From NCBI RefSeq assembly GCF_003228315.1, contig NZ_CP029693.1:186001-250000 (forward strand): a DNA stretch of 64,000 bases, read 5' to 3'. The translations under genes and the position numbers were made by a program. Positions 58,545-64,000 of the stretch are shown here, piece by piece (within the stretch, counting starts at the first letter, position 1; the number at the start of each line of letters is the position of its first letter). Origin of the DNA: Pseudomonas putida. Lineage in GTDB: Bacteria > Pseudomonadota > Gammaproteobacteria > Pseudomonadales > Pseudomonadaceae. The notes beneath the pieces are model-generated. The model was not told the origin of the DNA. It did not search any database and saw nothing but the letters and a program-made list of their open reading frames with translations.

Positions 58545-60857
58545 TTACCGGGAGGCGAACTCGTAGTTATGGAACGTCTGTGAATGGCTGTAGCCGTATT
58601 TGCGCGCCTTGCGCAGGTCGACCTGATTGAGCACCACCCCGAACACCGGCGCGTGGCTTTGTTGCAGCATGGCGAGGTGTTTTTGCACCTGGCCCACCGG
58701 CGTGCTGTCGGCCTTGACCACATAGATCACCGCGTCCGAATGCTGGGCCAGCAACAGCGCATCGCTGACCATTTCCGCCGGAGGCGAATCGATGATGATG
58801 TGCCGGTAGCGTGCCTTGAGCACGTCGAGCATGCGCGCCAGGCGCGGCGAGCTGAGCAGGTCCTGGGGCGGCGGCTGGCGCAGCGGATCGCTCTGGGCCA
58901 GCGGCGATGTCAGGCGCGGTGAGCTGAACAGATCCTGATCGGGGGTAGGGAAGCTGCCGGCGGTCAACATATCGAGGTTGCCCACGGTGCGGATGCAATC
59001 TTCCAGGCGCGCGGTGCCGGCAATCACGTTGGCCAGCCCCGGGGTGTCGGGCGGGAAGTCGAAGTTCAGCGAGAGAGTGGGCTGGCGCATGTCGGCATCG
59101 ATCAGCAGCACGCGCTCCAGCGGCGTGAGCGAACTGGCGAGGTTGTTGGCGATGGTGCTCTTGCCTTCTTCGGGGAGGGTCGAGGTCACCAGCACCACCT
59201 GCGACGGTGCCTCGTTTTCCTGCAGCATCAACCAGGTGCGCAGGTTGCGAATGGTCTCGGAGAAGTGCGGGTTGTCGTTGTCGTCGAACAGGCGCGCCAG
59301 TTGCCGCCGGCTCTTCTTCGCCACCAGCGGCACCACGCTGAGCAGCGGTATGTTGAGGGTGCTTTCAATGGTTTCGTCGGTCTTGAAGGTGTTGTTCAGG
59401 GCGTCGAACAGGAAGGCCAGCGCCACGCCGATCACCGCGGCCACCAGGGCGACAATCGCCACGATCAGGGTTTTGCGCGGCTTGCTCGGATCCACCGGCA
59501 CGATGGCTGGGTCGACGATCCGCGCCTTGGTCGAGTCCATGTCGGACGTCGCCGCGGTTTCCTTGAGCCGGGTGATCACGGTTTCATACAGCGCCCGGCT
59601 GCTGTCGACCTCCCGTTGGTATTCGCGCAGCTGGAATTCCTTGCGCGAGATGTCCTGTATCTGTGCCTTGTTGGTGTTGAAGGATTTGCGCAGCGCGTCT
59701 TCGCTGGCCACCGCCAGCTGGTACTGGTGCTCGATCCCGGCAATCACCTGCCGGACCTGAATGCGCAGGCTTTCGGTGGCGGTGCGCAGTTCCGAGCGGG
59801 CAGAGATCATGGCCGGGTGCTTGGGACCATAGCGCCCCGAGAGTTCCTCGACCTTGGCCTGGGCCTTGGCCAGTTCGGCCTGGAATTGCTGCACCAGCGG
59901 GTTGCTCAACACGGCGGGGACACTGGACAGCCGGCTCAGGTCGCCATTGCCCAAGCCTTGTACCTGACGGTATTGGCTTTCGGCTTCGGCGCGGTCGCGG
60001 CGGGCGTCGATCATGCGATTGCCGGTCATTTGCAGTTCGTTGGCGCTGATGGTCGAGACGCCGTCGACGTCCACCAGCCCTTGTTCTTCACGGTAGGCCT
60101 GCAGTTTGTCCTCGGCCTTGCGCAGGTTGTCGCGCAGCTCGACCAGGCGGGTGTTCATCCAGCTGGTGGTGGTTTGCGCGGACTTCTGGCTGGTATCGAA
60201 CTGACTGTCGAGAAAACCCTGGGCCAGCGCATTGGCAGCGGCGGCCGCCAGTTGCGGGTCAGGCAGCTCCACTTCGATCTCGATCAACTGGCTCTTGCCG
60301 ACGAACTTGACGCTGGTGCGCTTCATGAAGTCCTGGGTGACCAGGTTGAACACGTCCTCTTCCGTGGGCGCGGTCTCGATCGGCGTCAGGAAGCCCAGAC
60401 CGGGTAACCATTGGCCGGCATTGAGGTCCGCCAGCCACTGGCGCGGTTTGAACCAGGATTGCGGTTGCTGGCGCGGATCGGTCAGCGGGTTGGTGGTCAG
60501 CTTGAGCTTGCGCACCGCCCGTTCCGCCAGGTCCCGCGATTGCAGGAGTGCCAGCTGGGTCTGCAGATAGTCGGGCGTTGGCCCGCCCTTGTCGGTCGTC
60601 TGCTGAAAGTTCAGCGGCGGCGGGGCGGTGTCCTTGATCAGTATCGTGGTACTGCCGATGTACTGCGGGGTGATGCTCGACACCACGGCTACGGCCAGCG
60701 CACTGCACAGCAGCACGCACCAGCCGATGTTCCATTTGGCACGCCAGATCACTCTCCAGAGCTTGAGCAGGTCAATGGTGTCCTTTTCTTCGTTGTGCTG
60801 CACGGGTGCAAGCGCTTGAAGCGGACGTTCGACGTAGGTGCTAGGGCTGTTGTCCAT
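58545..60857 (-). CDS. Wzc-like tyrosine autokinase / chain-length regulator
   Basis: A 770-residue protein: Wzz domain with two helices (LLCSALAVAVVSSITPQYI near residue 45 and LIVAIVALVAAVIGVALAFL near 465), a long periplasmic coiled coil (LRKAEDKLQAYREEQGLV), and a cytoplasmic BY-kinase with Walker A TLPEEGKSTIANNLA, A' VLLIDADMRQP and B HIIIDSPPAEM. The C-terminal Tyr cluster is short (GYSHSQTFHNYEF). A 24-residue tandem insertion with two SSPRL copies lies between the A' and B motifs. Two bases separate it from the Wza-like gene. Confidence 0.92.
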   Translation of the reverse strand: MDNSPSTYVERPLQALAPVQHNEEKDTIDLLKLWRVIWRAKWNIGWCVLLCSALAVAVVSSITPQYIGSTTILIKDTAPPPLNFQQTTDKGGPTPDYLQTQLALLQSRDLAERAVRKLKLTTNPLTDPRQQPQSWFKPRQWLADLNAGQWLPGLGFLTPIETAPTEEDVFNLVTQDFMKRTSVKFVGKSQLIEIEVELPDPQLAAAAANALAQGFLDSQFDTSQKSAQTTTSWMNTRLVELRDNLRKAEDKLQAYREEQGLVDVDGVSTISANELQMTGNRMIDARRDRAEAESQYRQVQGLGNGDLSRLSSVPAVLSNPLVQQFQAELAKAQAKVEELSGRYGPKHPAMISARSELRTATESLRIQVRQVIAGIEHQYQLAVASEDALRKSFNTNKAQIQDISRKEFQLREYQREVDSSRALYETVITRLKETAATSDMDSTKARIVDPAIVPVDPSKPRKTLIVAIVALVAAVIGVALAFLFDALNNTFKTDETIESTLNIPLLSVVPLVAKKSRRQLARLFDDNDNPHFSETIRNLRTWLMLQENEAPSQVVLVTSTLPEEGKSTIANNLASSLTPLERVLLIDADMRQPTLSLNFDFPPDTPGLANVIAGTARLEDCIRTVGNLDMLTAGSFPTPDQDLFSSPRLTSPLAQSDPLRQPPPQDLLSSPRLARMLDVLKARYRHIIIDSPPAEMVSDALLLAQHSDAVIYVVKADSTPVGQVQKHLAMLQQSHAPVFGVVLNQVDLRKARKYGYSHSQTFHNYEFASR
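58839..58937 (-). repeat. 27-bp imperfect duplication inside the Wzc-like gene
   Basis: CAGGCGCGGCGAGCTGAGCA (58839 on) recurs at 58911 as CAGGCGCGGTGAGCTGAACA; over 27 bases three differ. The 72-base period adds 24 residues in frame, giving DLFSSPRL and DLLSSPRL. Confidence 0.8.
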
Positions 60858-60859
60858 GA

Positions 60860-61393
60860 TTAGAAAAAGCCTTGTGCAATGGAAATGGTGTCACCGGGAG
60901 AAATCACGGTGCTGCGGGTGACGCTGTCGGTCAGTGTCTGGCCGCCATCGCCGCGCACGATGGTCACGCGCTTGATCGAGGCGCGCTCGGTCAGGCCGCC
61001 ACCCAGGGCGATGGCCTTGTCCAGGGTGAGCCCCGGCACGAAGGGATAGCTGCCTGGTTTCTGTACTTCGCCGTTGATGTAGAAGGCGCGGTATTCGATC
61101 TGGCTCAGGCTGACTTTGGGATCGACCAGGTAACCCTGCTTGAGCCCGTCGACGATGATTTTTTCAACCTGGTTGGGGGTCAGGCCCTTGGCGGAAATTT
61201 CCCCGAGAAAGGGATAGGAAAAGGTCCCCGCGTCATTGAGGCGGATCCGTTTCAGACTCAGCTCCGGTTCGCCGAACACGGTGATGCGCAAAACGTCGCC
61301 GGCCGCCAGTTTGTATTGGGTACCCGGATCGCCGGCGTGGGAAACAGGGGACAGACACAGCATGAGCAAGAGGCCGGGAATACGCGTATTCAT
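60860..61393 (-). CDS. Polysaccharide export protein (Wza/OtnA family, short)
   Basis: A 177-residue exported protein with signal peptide (LLLMLCLSPVSHA), a Poly_export domain (YKLAAGDVLRITVFGEPELS, YPFLGEISAKGLTPNQVEKI) and one SLBB domain (FYINGEVQKPGSYPFVPGLT). No lipobox Cys, and far shorter than E. coli Wza (about 380), lacking the C-terminal outer-membrane helix. It must therefore work with a separate outer-membrane pore, plausibly the beta-barrel protein encoded 11 bases upstream. Confidence 0.9.
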   Translation of the reverse strand: MNTRIPGLLLMLCLSPVSHAGDPGTQYKLAAGDVLRITVFGEPELSLKRIRLNDAGTFSYPFLGEISAKGLTPNQVEKIIVDGLKQGYLVDPKVSLSQIEYRAFYINGEVQKPGSYPFVPGLTLDKAIALGGGLTERASIKRVTIVRGDGGQTLTDSVTRSTVISPGDTISIAQGFF

Positions 61394-61404
61394 GGAAAAT
61401 CTCC

Positions 61405-62565
61405 TCAGAGACTGATGTCGAAGCTGACCTGGAACACGTTGCGTTCGTAGCTTTGGTTATCGGCATCGGAGTTGTTGTCGCGGTAGCGATAACCCACTTC
61501 GATGTCCATCCAGCGGCGCATCGCATAAATCACCCCCAGATGGTATTCACGCAGATCGTCAGTGCGGCTCTGGCCCTCGTAGACGTTGCGTCCCGCACCG
61601 ATTTGCGCAACGGAGGTGATGCGTTCGGTCCAGCCGTGTCGCCAGCCGACCTGGGTAAAGGTGGTCTTGACGGCATCGGAACCATCGTCACCTTCGGCCA
61701 GGGCCTGGCGGGCCAGAAAGGTGAAGGTCGAGTAGGTGCGCGGCTTCCATTGCAGGTCCACCTGCCAGGTCGGGTTGTTCAGATCCTTGGATTGGCTTGA
61801 ATCGAAATTCTTGTGCTCATAACCCACCCGCACCTTGCCGGTGGTGCGCGCGGTGAGGTCCCATTCGGCGCCCGCGAGCACGGCATCGGACTTGCTGCTG
61901 CGGGTACTGTTGCTTTGCAGGTAGTCGAAGATCTTGTGGTCGTATTCCACCAGGCCCCGGGTGTTGCTGCCGATGCGGTGGTACCAGGTGGTGTTCAGGG
62001 CGGTGGTGTTGCGCTCCTTGTCGTCGTTGACGCCACCGGAGTTGTCGTAGCGAAGTTCCGCATAGTTGGCACCGAACTCAAGCTGGTTGGCGGCACTTCG
62101 GGCGCCATAGGTATAGACACCGTTGACCTGACTGTTCTGGATCTTGTCATTCTCGCCGGGAACCGCCGTGTCGGTGGTTCGCTCGTACTTGCGCCATTCC
62201 CCTTCGAGTTCCAGACGATGCCGGTCGGTGAACTCCATGATGCTCGCCAGTTGCACACGCTGTGCGGTGTTAGAGGCGTCCGGCTCATCGTGGTAGATGT
62301 TTCGGGTCGGTTGCCAGATCAGGCGAGTTGCACTGTTGCGGTCCTCGGCCTTGAGCTCGAAGGAGGGCGCAATACGCGTGACCATCGACGACTGCACATT
62401 GTGCTCAAGCTCGCGGAAGTTATCGTCATAGGCTTCCGAGAAAAACAGCGTCGGAGTGAAGTTGAAGCCATAGATATCAATGTTCTGAGGATCAAGGCAC
62501 CAGGCATATCCAGGGTATAGCGTGGCCATAATAAGCACGAAGGGGTTGCAGGGTTTTATGGCCAT
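61405..62565 (-). CDS. Outer-membrane beta-barrel protein of the exopolysaccharide operon
   Basis: A 386-residue protein with signal peptide (MAIKPCNPFVLIMATLYPGY, cleavage near AWC or CLD) and alternating amphipathic strands throughout (RLIWQPTRNIYHDEPDAS, LEFGANYAELRYDNSG, VRVGYEHKNFDSSQSKD), ending in the aromatic-rich VFQVSFDISL typical of a BamA-recognised last strand. This is the outer_membrane_beta-barrel type found in other Wzx/Wzy operons beside a short Wza. ATG 62565 with AGGAGC upstream. Inferred to help the polymer cross the outer membrane. Confidence 0.85.
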   Translation of the reverse strand: MAIKPCNPFVLIMATLYPGYAWCLDPQNIDIYGFNFTPTLFFSEAYDDNFRELEHNVQSSMVTRIAPSFELKAEDRNSATRLIWQPTRNIYHDEPDASNTAQRVQLASIMEFTDRHRLELEGEWRKYERTTDTAVPGENDKIQNSQVNGVYTYGARSAANQLEFGANYAELRYDNSGGVNDDKERNTTALNTTWYHRIGSNTRGLVEYDHKIFDYLQSNSTRSSKSDAVLAGAEWDLTARTTGKVRVGYEHKNFDSSQSKDLNNPTWQVDLQWKPRTYSTFTFLARQALAEGDDGSDAVKTTFTQVGWRHGWTERITSVAQIGAGRNVYEGQSRTDDLREYHLGVIYAMRRWMDIEVGYRYRDNNSDADNQSYERNVFQVSFDISL

Positions 62566-62680
62566 ATCTTTGCTCCTGGGGAATGGGTGCGCAGGTGCGG
62601 CAATCGTCACCTGGTCACGAACAGTGCAAGACTGGAATATAGATATAAGATCGAGTTTTAAGACCTTCGAAAGTCCACGC

Positions 62681-63223
62681 TTAGAGTGTTCTGGCAGCAA
62701 AGTTATTATTGTTTTGTTGAAGCGCAAGATCCCGCAGCGGTACACAGACACACTGTTCCCGGTTCAGGAATTGAAGTAATAACATCACCCGCTCCGCACC
62801 CAGTTTGGACAAAAATACCCCTTCCAGAGGCGATAGAGGCCCACGGGTTATTTGCAGAGTCTGGCCCGGTTCAAGCGCCTGGATATCGGTCGACTCGCAG
62901 GTGAGACAGCGCAATTGCAGTTGCTCTATCACGTCATCGGCCACGATGGCCGGCCCGCGATTGAATTCAACGAAGCGACTGACTCCGCGGGTCGAGCGTA
63001 TCGGCCCCCAGTTGTCATCCTGGCTCAAGCGAATGAACAGGTAGCCCGGAAACAGCGATTCGCAAACCCTTTGCGGTTTGCCGCGAATCAGCCGGGTTGT
63101 AGCGAGTTGCGGGCGGAAGCTGTCGTAGTTCTGGCGCAACAGGTTGATTTGTGCCCGGTCATCCTGACGCGGTTTGCACTGGAGCAGGTACCAACTAGAG
63201 CCATCGGTGCTGTTAGTTAGCAT
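62681..63223 (-). CDS. rfaH: RfaH-type transcription antiterminator
   Basis: A 180-residue NusG paralogue: NGN domain with SSWYLLQCKPRQDDRAQINL and SLFPGYLFIRLSQD, then a C-terminal KOW domain (TLQITRGPLSPLEGVFLSKL). RfaH binds RNA polymerase paused at an ops element and prevents Rho- and hairpin-dependent termination in long surface-polymer operons. Here it is the first gene of the exopolysaccharide operon, with an ops-like site in its own leader at 63529-63539. Seeing it operon-encoded, as for other operon-dedicated NusG paralogues, suggests it serves this operon. Confidence 0.9.
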   Translation of the reverse strand: MLTNSTDGSSWYLLQCKPRQDDRAQINLLRQNYDSFRPQLATTRLIRGKPQRVCESLFPGYLFIRLSQDDNWGPIRSTRGVSRFVEFNRGPAIVADDVIEQLQLRCLTCESTDIQALEPGQTLQITRGPLSPLEGVFLSKLGAERVMLLLQFLNREQCVCVPLRDLALQQNNNNFAARTL

Positions 63224-63528
63224 GCTTACAAACTCCGAACTTAGCGAAAGTTAAAGCGCCGTGAACCGCTCTGGTATCCGGACGCCCTCAGGCTTGCTAG
63301 GCAGTGTTGGAGATGTGTACCCGGCGTAATTATTTTTATTGGGTAAAGTGTGTATCAATAATGAAGCACTTTACGCCTGGGTCTTGACCGGGACGCCCAT
63401 CGTCACAAGACGGATTAGTACGCGCCGGCCGTTTTTCAATAAGACTGATATAAGACCTAGGACTGATAGTCGCCGGGCATCTAGCCAAATGAACTAGAGC
63501 AGTTGTCGACGTATTTGTTCAGGTCAAA

Positions 63529-63539
63529 GCTACCGCACG
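63529..63539 (-). promoter_or_regulatory. ops-like element in the exopolysaccharide operon leader
   Basis: On the minus strand TGCGGTAGCTT matches the ops consensus GGCGGTAGCNT at 10 of 11 positions, including the whole GCGGTAGC core that forms the RfaH-binding hairpin. It lies about 100 bases after the predicted start of transcription and 306 bases before the rfaH ATG. Confidence 0.75.
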
Positions 63540-63647
63540 GTCCGTGCATTCGGGCCTTTAACTCGATAGCTACATTAGTGTTTCCCTTGGATCGGCGAAC
63601 GCCGACTAGTGCTCCGATGGTGACCTGTTTTTGCCAGGCCGGACATA

Positions 63648-63676
63648 GTTATCTGCCACTCTGCATGGCCTGTCAA
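63648..63676 (-). promoter_or_regulatory. Predicted sigma-70 promoter of the exopolysaccharide operon
   Basis: Minus strand: perfect -35 TTGACA (63671-63676), 17-base spacer, -10 GATAAC (63648-63653; 4 of 6). Transcription would start near 63640, about 100 bases before the ops-like site and 420 before rfaH. Confidence 0.6.
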
Positions 63677-63901
63677 ACTTTGATAGTCAAATTAGATGCC
63701 ATTTATCCAGAAGTTACGGCGCGGTCTGGCAAGCGATTGTTTTGATGCATGAAATTTTTTTCATCGATTAAATTAAACTTTTTTCGATCCCAGAAGTCGC
63801 CTGGCCAATGTCTGCGAGTAAATGACGTCAATATGCCGTCACTGTATATTTGTACCGATGTAATTAGAATGCAATGTCATTAACTAACAGGATAAGCGGA
63901 T

Positions 63902-63973
63902 GTGGCTCTGTTGAATACACAGGGCTATAAGTTATTGCCTCAACCCCAGGCTGAACGATGGAGTTCTCCATGA
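63902..63973 (+). CDS. Possible 23-residue leader peptide
   Basis: GTG start with AGGA upstream at 63889-63892; reads VALLNTQGYKLLPQPQAERW then SSP and stops with TGA overlapping the next ATG (ATGA). Could be a coupled leader peptide or chance. No family. Confidence 0.3.
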   Translation: MALLNTQGYKLLPQPQAERWSSP

Positions 63974-64000
63974 AGACGACCGTGCAAGGCATCCGAATCA
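63970..64000 (+). CDS. 5' end of a gene running off the window
   Basis: ATG at 63970 with GGAG at 63960-63963; the first ten codons read MKTTVQGIRI and the frame is open to the window edge. Too short to identify. Divergent from the exopolysaccharide operon. Confidence 0.4.
   Translation, partial: MKTTVQGIRI

Larger units (their letters stand above)
63224..63901. other. Long AT-rich leader/intergenic region upstream of the exopolysaccharide operon
   Basis: No gene is supported here; an 80-residue plus-strand frame at 63503 has no coding character. It holds the ops-like site, the predicted promoter and an AT-rich inverted repeat ATGAAA...TTTCAT near 63749-63763. The right-hand part should carry a plus-strand promoter for the gene starting at the window end. 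Confidence 0.7.

Noticed and set aside
63503..63745. 80-codon plus-strand frame in the leader region
   Set aside because: Overlaps the predicted promoter and ops-like site, has AT-rich random codon use and no Shine-Dalgarno.

Overview
The window looks like Pseudomonas chromosome, most likely the P. fluorescens group. The evidence is high GC with strongly GC3-biased codons, many short palindromic REP sequences (core GGAGCGAGCCTGCTCGC) paired into REPIN units, and Pseudomonas-type gene content: a Spu/Puu polyamine locus, STN-type TonB siderophore receptors, a Pseudomonas-type type VI secretion locus and a Wzx/Wzy exopolysaccharide operon. No rRNA, tRNA, CRISPR array or insertion sequence was seen. 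All identifications are from reading the sequence; no database search was run.

Layout. 0-11.7 kb is metabolic: nitronate monooxygenase, a LysR regulator, beta-carbonic anhydrase, a TonB-dependent siderophore receptor, a secreted cupin, a DHA2 MFS exporter with divergent LysR regulator, two tiny ATGA-coupled ORFs, a lipoprotein, a DUF1428 protein and ThpR. 11.9-22.9 kb is a polyamine uptake and catabolism island: PotF-like binding protein, PotGHI-like ABC transporter, PuuD hydrolase and, divergently, PuuA, an aldehyde dehydrogenase (PuuC/KauB type), PuuB and the PuuR-type repressor. Together they import putrescine or spermidine, gamma-glutamylate it, oxidise it and release GABA. 23-30.3 kb is accessory: a CigR/RcnB-like protein, a glycine-rich secreted protein, a tyrosine phosphatase fused to an autotransporter barrel, an AraC regulator, an orphan regulator-like protein, two adjacent unknown proteins and an HD phosphohydrolase.

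30.6-41 kb is a type VI secretion locus (tssB, tssC, tssK, tssL, a short TssM-like/OmpA fusion, hcp, clpV, vgrG, tssE, a TssA/OmpA protein). It is visibly broken: clpV has lost its first AAA module with a change of frame, vgrG is reduced to about 39 codons, and no tssF, tssG or tssJ is present. 41.8-46.3 kb holds a two-component system whose RBS lies directly behind a strong intrinsic terminator, a small lipoprotein, a DUF347-type membrane protein and a DeoR regulator.

46.4-63.7 kb is one long minus-strand exopolysaccharide operon. A promoter (63648-63676) leads into a leader of about 420 nt with a 10/11 match to the ops element, then an RfaH-type antiterminator, an outer-membrane barrel, Wza-like export protein, Wzc-like autokinase, WcaJ-like initiating transferase, UDP-glucose dehydrogenase, a WecG-GT4 fusion, GT4, Wzy-like polymerase, GT2, Wzx-like flippase, GalE and a secreted GH16 hydrolase. 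The layout suggests RfaH/ops processive antitermination of its own 17-kb operon. REPINs are dense in the first 22.3 kb, occur once at 46.3 kb, and are absent inside the T6SS and exopolysaccharide blocks.
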